A DNA stretch of 64,000 nucleotides from the NCBI GenBank assembly GCA_016861105.1, contig BOKS01000003.1:248001-312000 (forward strand), written 5' to 3'. Made by a program: the position numbers and the translations under genes. This stretch comes from Betaproteobacteria bacterium. GTDB lineage: Bacteria > Pseudomonadota > Gammaproteobacteria > Burkholderiales > Casimicrobiaceae. Shown here in pieces: positions 34,354-43,736 of the stretch (the first letter of the stretch is position 1; each line of letters begins with the position of its first letter). The notes below the pieces were generated by a model. It saw only the letters and a list, made by a program, of their open reading frames with translations, was not told the DNA's origin and did not search any database.

Positions 34354-35694
34354 TCAACGTGGCGGGGCGCCGAGCGCGTCGAGGTTCGCGCGCGCCCGGA
34401 AGTTCGCGGGGTCGAGCGCGAGCGCGCGCGCGTAGGCCGCGCGTGCCTGCGCCGCGTCGCCGGACTGCTGGTGCGCCCAGCCGAGGTTGTTCCACGCGCG
34501 CGACTTCGCCGGCGACGCGCGCACGGTCGCCTGCCACAGCGCGAGGTCGCTCGCGTAGTCGAGGTTGCGCAGTGCCGTCGCGACGCCGAGCACGACCGCG
34601 ACGACGGTAAGCGCGGCCGCTCGCCACGCGCGTGCGACGCGGGCGAGGACCACGCCGAGCGCGAGCGCCGGCCCGATCAGCGCGAGGTAGAGCTGGCGGT
34701 CGTTGACGAGGTCGTAGCGGGCGATCGGCCCGTTGGTCGGCGCGAGGTGCAGCAGGAACCACAGCAGCGCGACGCCGAGCCACGGGGCGCGCCGCAGGCT
34801 CGCGAAGCCGGCCGCGATCGTCGCCGCGAGGGCCGCCGCGGCGAGCCACCACCCGGCGTCCGGTACCGGCGGCACGGCGACGTCGGGATCGAAGTTGACG
34901 CGCAGGGTGAGCAGCGGGTGCGTGACGAGGTAGGCGATGCCTTCGACCTGCGCGTACAGATTCTCCAGCGGACCGCGTGTCGCGAGGCTCTCGCGCAGCA
35001 GCCGCCGGTAGGTCGGCGAGAGGCCCATCGCCGCGAGCGCGGCGACGAGCACCGCCGCGTGCGGCGCCGCACGCCGCAGCGCCTCGCGCCAGGGCTGGGC
35101 ACGCGCCGCCTCGAGCAGCACGATCGCGAACGGCAGCGTCCAGGCCGTCTCGCGAGCGGCCAGCGCGAGCGCGAAGGCGGCGAGCGACACGGCGTGCATC
35201 GCGGGCGCGCCGCCGCGCGCACGCTCGTAGGCGAGCAGCGCCGCGAGGTACAGGCACGCCGCCAGCACCACCGACCGGCCGGACGCGTAGGTCACGGCCT
35301 CGGTCTGCGCGGGGTGCAGCGCGAAGACGAGGGCCGCGGCGAAGGCCGCCGGCAAGGCGCTCGCCGGCGCGCCGAGGCCGGCCAGCCAGCGGCGGCCGAG
35401 CGCCAGCACCAGCCACGCGCAGGCGGCGTGCAGGGCGGCGCCGAGCAGCACGAAGCTCCACGGCGCGGCGGACAGCGCGTGGCTCGCGACGTAGCTCGCC
35501 TTCGTCAGCGCGCGCATCGCGGGCAGTGACGCGGCCCACGCGCTCCACGAGTGCACGTCCGCGTTCGCGACGACGGTGTGCAGATCGTCGAAGTGGAAGG
35601 TCGCGCGGAAGGCGGTCGCGTAGGCGGCCGCGACGGCCGCCAGCGTCAGCGCCGCGGCGGCACGCTCACCCACCGCGTCCGCGCGGAGGCGCAC
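34354..35694 (-). CDS. Polytopic membrane protein with C-terminal TPR
   Basis: Membrane protein (446 aa) with about ten hydrophobic helices and a short cytoplasmic or periplasmic tail of TPR units (about 375-440, AWNNLGWAHQQSGDAAQARA). The front part has the FDDLHTVVAN pattern seen in GT-C-fold glycosyltransferase-like proteins (TMTC relatives). A mannosyl- or glycosyltransferase role is possible but unproven. GTG at 35694 lies inside the 3' end of the carboxypeptidase gene, a 29-base overlap. A start further downstream is possible. Confidence 0.75.
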   Translation of the reverse strand: MRLRADAVGERAAAALTLAAVAAAYATAFRATFHFDDLHTVVANADVHSWSAWAASLPAMRALTKASYVASHALSAAPWSFVLLGAALHAACAWLVLALGRRWLAGLGAPASALPAAFAAALVFALHPAQTEAVTYASGRSVVLAACLYLAALLAYERARGGAPAMHAVSLAAFALALAARETAWTLPFAIVLLEAARAQPWREALRRAAPHAAVLVAALAAMGLSPTYRRLLRESLATRGPLENLYAQVEGIAYLVTHPLLTLRVNFDPDVAVPPVPDAGWWLAAAALAATIAAGFASLRRAPWLGVALLWFLLHLAPTNGPIARYDLVNDRQLYLALIGPALALGVVLARVARAWRAAALTVVAVVLGVATALRNLDYASDLALWQATVRASPAKSRAWNNLGWAHQQSGDAAQARAAYARALALDPANFRARANLDALGAPPR

Positions 35695-36505
35695 CCGCGC
35701 GCTCGAACGCCTGCTCGATCATCGCGACCGCGTCCCACCAGCGGTCGCGCCCGCGCAGCAGCACGACCAGCACGTCGCGCCCGTCGCGCCGCGCGTAGGC
35801 GACCAGGCAGTGGCCGGCGCGCGCCGTGTACCCGGTCTTGACGCCCGCCAGCCCCGGCACGAGGCCGAGCAGGACGTTCGTGTTCGCGAGTTCGTAGCGG
35901 CGGCCGTCGACGCCGTGGACGGTGCGGCGCGTCGTGGCCACCAGCCGCGCGAGGCCGGGCACGGCGAGCACGCGCGCGGCCAGGGCCGCGAGGTCGCGCG
36001 CGCTCGCGTGGTGTCCCGGCGCGTCGAACCCGCAGGCATTCGCGAACCGCGTCTGCGCGAGGCCCCAGTCGCGCGCCCGCGCGTTCATGCGCGCGACGAA
36101 GCGCGCCTCGGAGCCGGCGACGTGCTCGGCGAGCGCGATGCACGCGTCGTTGCCCGAGCGCATCAGCAGGCCGGCGAGCAGGTCCCCGGCGGCGAGCTTC
36201 GCGCCTGCCGCCAGGCCCATGCGCGCGCCGCGCGCGCGCGCAGCGTTCGGTCCCACGGTGACGACCGCCTCCGGCGGGGTGGCTTCGGCCACGAGCAGCG
36301 CCGTCATCAGTTTGGTGAGCGAGGCGGACGGCAGCGCCCGTCCGGCGTGCGCGGACCACAGCGGCTGCCCGTCGGCGAGCACGACGTAGGCGGCCGCCGC
36401 GCCGGGAAACGCGTCGGGGCCACCGGCCGCCGCAGCGGCTGGCGCGATGGCGAGCACGGCCGCCGCCGTGCAGGCGGCGCCGCACGCCCGCAGCCGCCCG
36501 GTCAG
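35666..36505 (-). CDS. D-alanyl-D-alanine carboxypeptidase (PBP5/7-like), non-standard start
   Basis: Periplasmic penicillin-binding serine peptidase (279 aa counted from CTG at 36505). The three active-site motifs are clear: SLTK (62-65), SGN (117-119) and KTG (223-225). It trims the stem peptide of peptidoglycan. A signal peptide (about 1-27, ending AAAAAGG) is present, but no ATG, GTG or TTG precedes it in frame. The best start is a CTG whose last two bases overlap the DUF3617 stop (CTGA). A GTG at 36457 would cut the signal peptide. Confidence 0.85.
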   Translation of the reverse strand: MTGRLRACGAACTAAAVLAIAPAAAAAGGPDAFPGAAAAYVVLADGQPLWSAHAGRALPSASLTKLMTALLVAEATPPEAVVTVGPNAARARGARMGLAAGAKLAAGDLLAGLLMRSGNDACIALAEHVAGSEARFVARMNARARDWGLAQTRFANACGFDAPGHHASARDLAALAARVLAVPGLARLVATTRRTVHGVDGRRYELANTNVLLGLVPGLAGVKTGYTARAGHCLVAYARRDGRDVLVVLLRGRDRWWDAVAMIEQAFERAGAPPRGRGG

Positions 36506-37554
36506 AATGGCAGCAGCTTGCGTACCGCGTCCACGCCCTGGCGGATCGGGTCCGGCTGCGCCGGCGGGGCTGCCGGCGCCGGCGCGCCCGCCGTCCCGCC
36601 GGGGACGCTGCCGGTCGCGGCGTCCGCGCTCGCCGCCGCGGTACCGCGCGTCAGCGCCGCGTAGCGCGAGCACAGGCCGAAGTACTGCGGATCGGGACTG
36701 CGGTTGGGGCCCGTGTTGCAGTAGCGCGGCCCGTTGGCCCGCACGTCGTCGTCGCACGGTCCGCTGCCCACGAAGTTCCAGTTGCGCGCCGCCACCGCCT
36801 TCGCGCACGCGCTCGCCGAGACCGCGGCGTAGTCCTGGTTGCAGCCGCGCAGCGCGGGCTGCAGGCTGGCCCCGTACTTGCGCCGTGCGGCCGAGTGCCC
36901 CGCCGGCTCGCGCATTTCCGCAGCCACCGCCGCGGCGCGGTCGCAGAACTGCCGGCGCTGCGCCGCGCACGGACCGCCGGGCTCGAACGCCTGCACGGTG
37001 AGCGAGTCCATCATCTCGGCGCACTGCTTCGCGGTCATGGCCTTCGCGTCGGCCTCGACCTTCGCGACGAACTGCTCGGAGACGTCGGTGCAGGTGCCGA
37101 TGCGCTTGCCCGTGAAGGTCTGCGTCATCGTCATCTCCTCGCCGCGCCGCGTGGAACGGACGGCGATGCGGCCGTGGTAGGACGTCGGCGTGGAAGTGAT
37201 GTCGCCGGTGCCGCTCATCGGCGGGTCGCCCTTGCAGACCATCGCGAACGTCGTGCGGTTGCCCGAGGTGCGGACATCGGTCATCGTGCACTCGTCGTTC
37301 TGCGGGACGAGGTCGGCGTCCTTGCGGCCCTTCCTGACGCACACCTGCGACGTCTGGTCCGGCAGCGCCATCGGCATGCCGGGCATCTCCATCTTGACGG
37401 TCATCTCCCACAGGTCGTCCGGGCCCGGGCCGGGCTTGAACATCGGATTGCCGCCGCCGCGCCCCATCGACGCGCCCATCTGCGCGTGCAGGAGCGCGGG
37501 GAGGAGCAGGCCGGCGGCGATGGCCGCCGCGGCGCGGGCGCGGAGTCGGGGCAT
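36502..37554 (-). CDS. DUF3617-type secreted protein
   Basis: Secreted protein of 350 aa with a signal peptide (1-24) and a DUF3617-like domain at about 45-190, carrying LWEMTVKMEMPGMPMALP and a TSQVCVRKG cysteine block. The C-terminal third is cysteine-rich (six or more Cys between 215 and 305) and ends in a proline/alanine linker. DUF3617 proteins have no known function. The start is ATG at 37554. It overlaps the carboxypeptidase gene by four bases. Confidence 0.78.
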   Translation of the reverse strand: MPRLRARAAAAIAAGLLLPALLHAQMGASMGRGGGNPMFKPGPGPDDLWEMTVKMEMPGMPMALPDQTSQVCVRKGRKDADLVPQNDECTMTDVRTSGNRTTFAMVCKGDPPMSGTGDITSTPTSYHGRIAVRSTRRGEEMTMTQTFTGKRIGTCTDVSEQFVAKVEADAKAMTAKQCAEMMDSLTVQAFEPGGPCAAQRRQFCDRAAAVAAEMREPAGHSAARRKYGASLQPALRGCNQDYAAVSASACAKAVAARNWNFVGSGPCDDDVRANGPRYCNTGPNRSPDPQYFGLCSRYAALTRGTAAASADAATGSVPGGTAGAPAPAAPPAQPDPIRQGVDAVRKLLPF

Positions 37555-37634
37555 GATGGACGTCGGAGTGGAAGGCGGCTGCGACGATACCGCAACCCGG
37601 TCGCGATGGTGCGGCCGCGCGGCGAACGGCGCCG

Positions 37635-39077
37635 CTACGGCCGACCGGCGTCGCGCTCCTCCCGAGCGCCGGCAACCGCATGCGCGGGCCACGACGCCAC
37701 CTCGGCGAGCGTGACCGGGCGCACGGGAAAGCGGATCGACGGCACGCCGACGTCGGCGGGCGTCACCCCGCGCTCCGCGGCGACGAGTTCGGCCAGCGTG
37801 TGCAGGCACGAGCGGCCCTGGCAGGGCCCCATGCCGCAGCGCGTCGCAGCCTTCACCTCCGCGACCGTGACCGCGCCGGTGCGTACCGCTGCGCGCACCG
37901 CCGCGGCCGTCACTTCCTCGCAGCGGCAGACGATCGTCTCGCCGTCCGGTCGCAGGAAGGCTTCCGCCGGCCGGTACAGGGCGTCGATGAACGGGCGGCC
38001 GCGCAGCGCGTGCGCCAGCGCCTGCCGCGGCTTCGACGCCTCGGCGTCGCGGCGCGCCCCGTCGATGCGCCCCAGTGCGTTGGCGACCGCCAGTCCGGCC
38101 AGGCGTCCGCGCGCGGCCGCCGCGTCGACGCCGGCGATCCCGGCACCGTCGCCGGCGACGAAGACGCCTTCCACCGACGTGCCGCCCCACGCGTCCGCGA
38201 CCGGCTGGAATGCCGACCGCTCCCGGTTCCAGGCGAGATCGCAGCCGAGCGCCGCGGGCAAGTGGATATTCGGCACGACGCCGTGCGAGAGCACGAGGAC
38301 GTCGACGGGCGCCTCGCTCCACGTGCCGGCGACGGCGAAGCGCAGCCGGCGCACGCGTCCCTCGCCGCTCGCGTGCAGCGCCTCGACGTGCTCCACGACC
38401 GGCACGCGCCGGCGCACCGTGCGCACGAGGTCGAGGCCGCGCGCGAGGTAGCCCGAGAACATGAAGCCCGGCGCGTGCCGCATCGCCTCGGCCAGCCGCC
38501 CGCGCGGGATCGTCTCCAGCACGCGATCGACCCTCACGCCCGCGTTGGTCAGCTGCCACGCGGCCAGCCACAGCAGCGGCCCCGCGCCGGCCAGCACGAT
38601 GCTCCCGGAGGGTACCAGCGCCGACGACTTGAGCAGGCCCTGGATCGCGCCGGCCGTCATCACACCGGGAAGCGTCCAGCCGGGGAACGGGAGCGGCCGC
38701 TCGATCGCGCCGACGGCCACGATCAGCGTGCGCGCCGCGAAGAAGCCGCCGATCCGCGCGCCGGGCCGGCCCGCGGACACGCCGAGGTCGAAAGCGCCGT
38801 CGCCGCGCCGAGCGACCGCCCACACCGTCGTCGCCGGCAGGTACTCGGCACCGCACGGCCGGAACGGCCGCACGAGGTCGGCGCCGCGCCAGTAGTCGCG
38901 GCCGAGCACCTCGGGCCGGCGCAGCGGCGTCGTGGTGATCGCGCGGAAGATCTGGCCGCCCGGCGACGGCGAGTCGTCGATGACCACCGTCGCCAGGCCC
39001 ATCGACGTGGTGGTGGTGGCCGCCGCGAGCCCCGCGGGCCCCGCACCGACGACAGCCACGTCGTGGACCTTGCTCAC
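37635..39077 (-). CDS. NAD(P)/FAD oxidoreductase with BFD-like [2Fe-2S] domain
   Basis: Flavoprotein subunit (480 aa). The Rossmann motif GAGPAGLAAAT is near residue 10, and a second FAD/NAD stretch, VFVAGDGAGIAG, is near 300. The C-terminal BFD-like cluster site has CRC and CGMGPC. It matches the alpha-type subunit of heteromeric amino acid or opine dehydrogenases (OoxA, HcnB, D-hydroxyproline dehydrogenase). The start is GTG at 39077, overlapping the small ferredoxin-like gene by four bases. Substrate unknown. Confidence 0.87.
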   Translation of the reverse strand: MSKVHDVAVVGAGPAGLAAATTTTSMGLATVVIDDSPSPGGQIFRAITTTPLRRPEVLGRDYWRGADLVRPFRPCGAEYLPATTVWAVARRGDGAFDLGVSAGRPGARIGGFFAARTLIVAVGAIERPLPFPGWTLPGVMTAGAIQGLLKSSALVPSGSIVLAGAGPLLWLAAWQLTNAGVRVDRVLETIPRGRLAEAMRHAPGFMFSGYLARGLDLVRTVRRRVPVVEHVEALHASGEGRVRRLRFAVAGTWSEAPVDVLVLSHGVVPNIHLPAALGCDLAWNRERSAFQPVADAWGGTSVEGVFVAGDGAGIAGVDAAAARGRLAGLAVANALGRIDGARRDAEASKPRQALAHALRGRPFIDALYRPAEAFLRPDGETIVCRCEEVTAAAVRAAVRTGAVTVAEVKAATRCGMGPCQGRSCLHTLAELVAAERGVTPADVGVPSIRFPVRPVTLAEVASWPAHAVAGAREERDAGRP

Positions 39078-39379
39078 GACGACGGGTCCTCCGCCGCACG
39101 GGCGCCGCGCTGCGTGACGATGCGCATGCCGGGCGCGACGGCCACCGTGCAGCCCTGCTGGCTCGGCACGCCGTCGATCTCGACCAGGCAGTCGAAGCAG
39201 ACGCCCATCATGCAGAACGGGCCGCGCGGCGCACCGCTCGCCGGCGTGGTGCGCGACGCGAGCCGCCCGGCGGCGAGCAGCGCCGCGGCCACGGAGTCGC
39301 CGGCACGCGCTTCGAACGGCGCGCCGTCGATCGTCACGGCGACCGGCTCCGTCGTCGCGTCAGGCAGCCGCTCGAACAT
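39074..39379 (-). CDS. Small [2Fe-2S] subunit of a flavin dehydrogenase
   Basis: A 101-residue ferredoxin-like protein with cysteines 56, 61, 64 and 77 spaced for a plant-type [2Fe-2S] cluster. It resembles the gamma subunit of opine, proline or D-hydroxyproline dehydrogenases. It overlaps the upstream FAD gene by 20 bases and the downstream one by four, so all three subunits should be made together. Confidence 0.88.
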   Translation of the reverse strand: MFERLPDATTEPVAVTIDGAPFEARAGDSVAAALLAAGRLASRTTPASGAPRGPFCMMGVCFDCLVEIDGVPSQQGCTVAVAPGMRIVTQRGARAAEDPSS

Positions 39380-40472
39380 CGGCCAGGCGTGAAGGTCCGA
39401 AGGGCGCGAGCGACGGCGGCAGCGCGCCGTCGAGGATCGCCGGCGCGAGGGCGTGCGCGTGGACGGCCGCGAGCGTCACGCCGCTGTGGCAGACGGCGAC
39501 GAAGGCGCCCGGATGCGACGGCGACTGCGCGTACAGCGGAAAGCCGTCCGGCGTGAGCACGCGCGTCGCGGCCCAGGCGCGCACGACGCGTACGCCGGCG
39601 AGCACCGGCAGGATGCGCTGCGCGCGGCGCGCGATCGCGCCCAGCACGGCGCAGTCGAGCGCCGCGTCGTCGCGCGGCTCGTGCGAGTCGCCCACCAGCA
39701 CGCTTCCTTCGTCCGTCTGGCGGATCGTCTCCAGCGGAAACGGAAGGAAGCGGCGCATGCGCTCCAGCACCATGACCTCGCCCGTGCTCGCGACCAGCGG
39801 CACGTCGAGGCCCAACGAGGCCGCGAGTCCCGGCGTCGCGCGCCCCGCTGCGATCACGACACGCGCGGCGTCGACGGCGGCGTCGCCCGCGTGCAGCCGG
39901 AAGCGTCCCGCCGAAGGCTCGATCGCCGACACCCGCCGGCGCAGCCGCCGCACGCCCGCGCGCCGCAGCCCCTCGTGCAGGCCGGACACGAGCCGCAGCG
40001 GGTTGCAGTGGCCGTCGAGCGGCGAGAAGCTGCCGCCCGCGACGTCGGGCCCGAGCTGCGGCAATCGCTGCGCGAGCTGCCCGCGCGTGAGCATCGCGAC
40101 GTCGTAGCGCGCGACGCCGGCCTGCGCGAACAGCGCGTCCAGGTGCGCCGCGCGCGCCTCCATCTCGTGCGCGGACAGGCACGCGTGCAGTCCGCCGGGC
40201 TGCTCGAGCGCGACGTCCACGCCGGCGTGCTCGCGCAGCTCGCCGGCGAGCGTTCGCCACGTGCGCGCCGAGCGCAGCGTCCAGTCGACGTAGGCCGGCG
40301 AGCCCAGTCCCTTGCCCTGCACCCACACGAGCCCGAAGGTGCCCTGCGACGCCGCCCGCAGGTCGCCCGCGTCGACCAGCGCCAGGCGCGCACCGAGGCT
40401 GCGCATCCCCCACGCCAGCGACGCGCCGACGACGCCCCCGCCGACGATCGCGACGTCGACCGCGACGCTCAC
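39360..40472 (-). CDS. FAD-dependent oxidoreductase of the DAO family
   Basis: D-amino-acid-oxidase-fold flavoprotein (370 aa) with the dinucleotide motif IVGGGVVGASLAWG at residues 9-22 and SPLDGHCNPLRLVSGL near residue 150, as in glycine/sarcosine oxidase and OoxB-like subunits. It is probably the catalytic subunit of the three-part dehydrogenase. GTG at 40472 overlaps the esterase stop by four bases (GTGA). Candidate substrates are imino acids such as proline or hydroxyproline, or opines, but no other gene of those pathways is nearby. Confidence 0.86.
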   Translation of the reverse strand: MSVAVDVAIVGGGVVGASLAWGMRSLGARLALVDAGDLRAASQGTFGLVWVQGKGLGSPAYVDWTLRSARTWRTLAGELREHAGVDVALEQPGGLHACLSAHEMEARAAHLDALFAQAGVARYDVAMLTRGQLAQRLPQLGPDVAGGSFSPLDGHCNPLRLVSGLHEGLRRAGVRRLRRRVSAIEPSAGRFRLHAGDAAVDAARVVIAAGRATPGLAASLGLDVPLVASTGEVMVLERMRRFLPFPLETIRQTDEGSVLVGDSHEPRDDAALDCAVLGAIARRAQRILPVLAGVRVVRAWAATRVLTPDGFPLYAQSPSHPGAFVAVCHSGVTLAAVHAHALAPAILDGALPPSLAPFGPSRLADVRAAA

Positions 40473-41071
40473 GACCCGATCTCCACGCCGGCGAAGCGCA
40501 GCAGCGCCGGGATCTGCGTCTCGAACCCGCGGAACCCGTGGTCGCCCCCGCCCTCGACGAGCTGCCACGCGCCGCCGTAGAACGCCACCGCCTCGCGCCA
40601 GTCGAGCACCTCGTCGCCGGACTGCACCATCAGGAGGAAGCGCTCCGGATGCGCGGGCCGCTCGACCGCGAGCGCGCGCAGCTCCGCGAAGTGCGCGGGC
40701 GTCACGACGAACGTCTCGCCGGAGTACATGTTCGCCTGCTCGCCGACGTAGGACGCGAGGTCGTCGTACGGGCGGATCGCCGGGTTGATCAGCACCGCGC
40801 GCGCCCGAAGCGCCTGCGCGAGGTGCGTCGCGTAGAAGCCGCCGAGCGAGCTGCCCACGAGCGTGAGCTCCGCGGCGGGATCGGCCACGTTCGCGCGAAC
40901 CCACGCCGCCACGGCGTCCACGGCAGCGCGCGGCGCGAAGCGCAGGAACGGCACGTGCAGCAGCGGGCGTGCCCGCGCGGGCAGCGCTTCCACGGCGGCG
41001 ACGAGCGCGCGCGCCTTCACGCTCTGCGGCGAGCTGCGGAAGCCGTGCAGGTAGACGATCGTCGGGCGCAC
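40469..41071 (-). CDS. yqiA: YqiA-like alpha/beta-hydrolase (esterase)
   Basis: Small alpha/beta-hydrolase (200 aa). The start VYLHGFRSSPQSVKA, nucleophile elbow GSSLGGFYA and late GGGDHGF histidine fit the YqiA/YcfP group of esterases. The GTG at 41071 is 13 bases after mpl. It overlaps the FAD gene by four bases, though a shared function is not evident. Confidence 0.85.
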   Translation of the reverse strand: MRPTIVYLHGFRSSPQSVKARALVAAVEALPARARPLLHVPFLRFAPRAAVDAVAAWVRANVADPAAELTLVGSSLGGFYATHLAQALRARAVLINPAIRPYDDLASYVGEQANMYSGETFVVTPAHFAELRALAVERPAHPERFLLMVQSGDEVLDWREAVAFYGGAWQLVEGGGDHGFRGFETQIPALLRFAGVEIGS

Positions 41072-41083
41072 GCGCGCGGAAGC

Positions 41084-42475
41084 TCAGTGCGGCGGCGCCG
41101 CGAGCCGCGCGAGCAGCTTCGCATGGATGCCGCCGAAGGCGCCGTTGCTCATCACCAGCACGTGGTCGCCGCTCCGCACGAAGGAGGCGATCGCCTCGAC
41201 GAGCGCGTCGAGGTCGTCGAGCACGGCGCAGCGGTAGCGCAGGCTCGCGAGCACGGCGGCCGCGTCCCAGCCGAGCCCGCGCGCGTAGCAGAACACGTGG
41301 TCCGCTTCGGCGAGGCTGCCCGGCAGCAGCGCGTTCATCGTCCCCAGCTTCATCGTGTTCGAGCGCGGCTCGAGCACCGCCACGATGCGCTGCGCGCCCA
41401 CGCTGCGGCGCAGCCCGGCGATGGTGGTGGCGATCGCGGTCGGGTGGTGCGCGAAGTCGTCGTACACCGTCACCCCGCCCGCGGTGCCGCGCACCTCCAT
41501 GCGCCGCCGCACGCCGCGGAAGGTCGCGAGCGCGGCGAGGCTCGCGTCGACGGGGACGCCCGCGTGACGCGCCGCCGCGATCGCGGCGAGCGCATTCAGC
41601 CGGTTGTGGCGGCCGCCCAGCGGCGCGTCCGCCGGCCAGCGCAGCACGCCCTGCGGGGCGCCGGCGTGCGCGACGCGCCCGTCGGCGCCGATGCGCCAGT
41701 CGGGCGCCGGCAGCGTCCCGTCGATCGCGATCTCGGTGCCGGCGAAGCGCTCGACCGACGACCAGCAGCCGCGCGCGAGCACGCGGGCGAGGCTCGCCTC
41801 CTCCGCGTTCACGACGATCCGGCCGGACGCCGGGATCGTGCGCACCAGGTGATGGAACTGCGTCTCGATCGCCGCCAGGTCGGGGAAGATGTCGGCGTGG
41901 TCGAACTCGAGGTTGTTGAGGATCGCGGTGCGCGGCCGGTAGTGGACGAACTTGGAGCGCTTGTCGAAGAACGCCGTGTCGTACTCGTCCGCCTCGATGA
42001 CGAAGAACGCGCTCTCCGAGTGGCGCGCGGAGACGCCGAAGTCGAGCGGCACGCCGCCGATCAGGAAGCCGGGCGCGAGCCCCGCGTGCTCGAGGATCCA
42101 CGCGAGCATCGCCGTCGTCGTCGTCTTGCCGTGCGTGCCCGCGACCGCGAGCACGAAGCGGCCGGCGAGGACGTGGTCGCGCAGCCACTCCGGCCCCGAC
42201 GTGTACGGCAGGCCGCGGTCGAGGATCGCCTCGATCAGCGGCATCCCGCGCCGCACCGCGTTGCCGACGACGAAGAGGTCGGCCCGGCCGGCGTCGCCGT
42301 CGAGCTGCGCGGCCTCGTAGCCTTCGGTCAGGTCGATGCCGAGCGCGGCGAGCTGATCGGACATCGGCGGATAGACGTCCGCGTCGCAGCCGGTGACCCG
42401 GTGGCCGGCCGCCTGCGCGATCGCCGCGAGGCCGCCCATGAACGTGCCGCAGATGCCGAGGACGTGCAGGTGCAT
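41084..42475 (-). CDS. mpl: UDP-N-acetylmuramate tripeptide ligase Mpl
   Basis: Mur-ligase family enzyme (463 aa) that re-attaches the recycled tripeptide L-Ala-D-Glu-mDAP to UDP-MurNAc. The opening HVLGICGTFMGGLA and the P-loop GTHGKTTT (around residue 115), followed by FVIEADEYDTAFFD, are diagnostic for Mpl rather than MurC. The ATG at 42475 is chosen, and the MFS gene stop lies four bases upstream. Peptidoglycan recycling could link it loosely to the carboxypeptidase at 36 kb. Confidence 0.93.
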   Translation of the reverse strand: MHLHVLGICGTFMGGLAAIAQAAGHRVTGCDADVYPPMSDQLAALGIDLTEGYEAAQLDGDAGRADLFVVGNAVRRGMPLIEAILDRGLPYTSGPEWLRDHVLAGRFVLAVAGTHGKTTTTAMLAWILEHAGLAPGFLIGGVPLDFGVSARHSESAFFVIEADEYDTAFFDKRSKFVHYRPRTAILNNLEFDHADIFPDLAAIETQFHHLVRTIPASGRIVVNAEEASLARVLARGCWSSVERFAGTEIAIDGTLPAPDWRIGADGRVAHAGAPQGVLRWPADAPLGGRHNRLNALAAIAAARHAGVPVDASLAALATFRGVRRRMEVRGTAGGVTVYDDFAHHPTAIATTIAGLRRSVGAQRIVAVLEPRSNTMKLGTMNALLPGSLAEADHVFCYARGLGWDAAAVLASLRYRCAVLDDLDALVEAIASFVRSGDHVLVMSNGAFGGIHAKLLARLAAPPH

Positions 42476-42479
42476 GCGG

Positions 42480-43733
42480 TCAGGCCGTATGCGCGGCCGG
42501 CGCGTGGACGGCGTGGCGCTTCCAGCCCCACGCGAACCACGCGAGCGTGGCGAGGTCGAGGACGAGCACGAGGATGAAGGCGTAGCGGAGCGCTGTCGCG
42601 GCGTCCGTTCCACTCGCCGCGCGCAGCATGTCGACGACGATGCCGATGCCCCACTGCGCGGCGAAGCTGCCGGCGAACATCACGAGGTTGACCGCCGTGT
42701 TCGACCGCGCGGCCAGCTCGCGGCCGAATCCCTCGTTCAGCACGGCGAACGCGAGGATGTTGGCCGCGGCACCCAGCCCGTACAGCGACCACCAGACGTA
42801 GCTGCCGGGGAGCTGCGCGACGATCGCCGCGAGCGCGACCGCGTTGGTCGCGAAGCCGCCGGCGAACAGGTGGCGCGGCAGGATGCCCCAGCGGCCGAGC
42901 TGCGTCGCGAACAGCGCGAGCAGCAGATAGCCGGCGAGGATCACCGCGCTCATCGCGAGCAGCGTCGACGCGGCCGCGGCGCGCGAGACGCCTTCCACCT
43001 CCATCATCCACGGCACGGCCCACAGGCCCTGCACGGCCATGAAGGCGCCCATGCCGAAGCCGGCGAGGGGCGCGATCCACCAGAACCTCGGGTGGCCGAA
43101 CACCCGCTTCACGCCCGCCCACTGCGCGGCGAAGCCCGCCGCGGGCGCCGTGCGGGCAAGGTCGGGGACGCGGAACCACAGCCACACGGCGACGGCGAGC
43201 GTCAGCGCGGCGAGCACGACGAAGATCGTCCGCCACGTGGCGAAGCGCAGCGCGATCTCCAGCGGCGTCGTCGCGGCGAGTGCGCCGAGCCCGCCCGCCA
43301 CCATCATCCAGCCGGCGAGCGACGCCTGGCGCTCGACCGGGTACCACATCGCGATGCCCTTGAGCGGTGCCATCAGGCACGAGGCGACGCCGGCGCCGAT
43401 GATCGCGCGGCCGAGCGTCAGCCCCGCGATCCCGTCGGCCATGGCGAACAGCAGCGCACCCAGCGCCGCGACGGCCAGCAGCGCCGGCTCGACGCGCCGC
43501 GGCCCGTAGCGGTCGAGCAGCATGCCGACGGGAATCTGCATCGCGGCGAACGCGACGAAGTACGCGCTGGTGAGAAAGCCGAGCGACCCCGCCGCGAGCC
43601 CGAGGTCGCGCGTGAGCTCGGGCGAGATCACCGCGTTGACCGTGCGGAACAGGTACGACAGCAGGTAGCCCGCAGCGAAGGCCGTGTAGAGCGGGACGAA
43701 GGCCGGCGGCGCCGGCCGCGCGTCGCGCGACAC
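42480..43733 (-). CDS. MFS transporter
   Basis: Twelve-helix major facilitator superfamily carrier (417 aa). The loop between helices 2 and 3 reads GMLLDRYGPRRVEP, the standard MFS motif. The start is GTG at 43733, and the stop is four bases before mpl. No substrate can be assigned. The front half resembles sugar-phosphate or organic-acid carriers. Confidence 0.86.
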   Translation of the reverse strand: MSRDARPAPPAFVPLYTAFAAGYLLSYLFRTVNAVISPELTRDLGLAAGSLGFLTSAYFVAFAAMQIPVGMLLDRYGPRRVEPALLAVAALGALLFAMADGIAGLTLGRAIIGAGVASCLMAPLKGIAMWYPVERQASLAGWMMVAGGLGALAATTPLEIALRFATWRTIFVVLAALTLAVAVWLWFRVPDLARTAPAAGFAAQWAGVKRVFGHPRFWWIAPLAGFGMGAFMAVQGLWAVPWMMEVEGVSRAAAASTLLAMSAVILAGYLLLALFATQLGRWGILPRHLFAGGFATNAVALAAIVAQLPGSYVWWSLYGLGAAANILAFAVLNEGFGRELAARSNTAVNLVMFAGSFAAQWGIGIVVDMLRAASGTDAATALRYAFILVLVLDLATLAWFAWGWKRHAVHAPAAHTA

Positions 43734-43736
43734 GCG

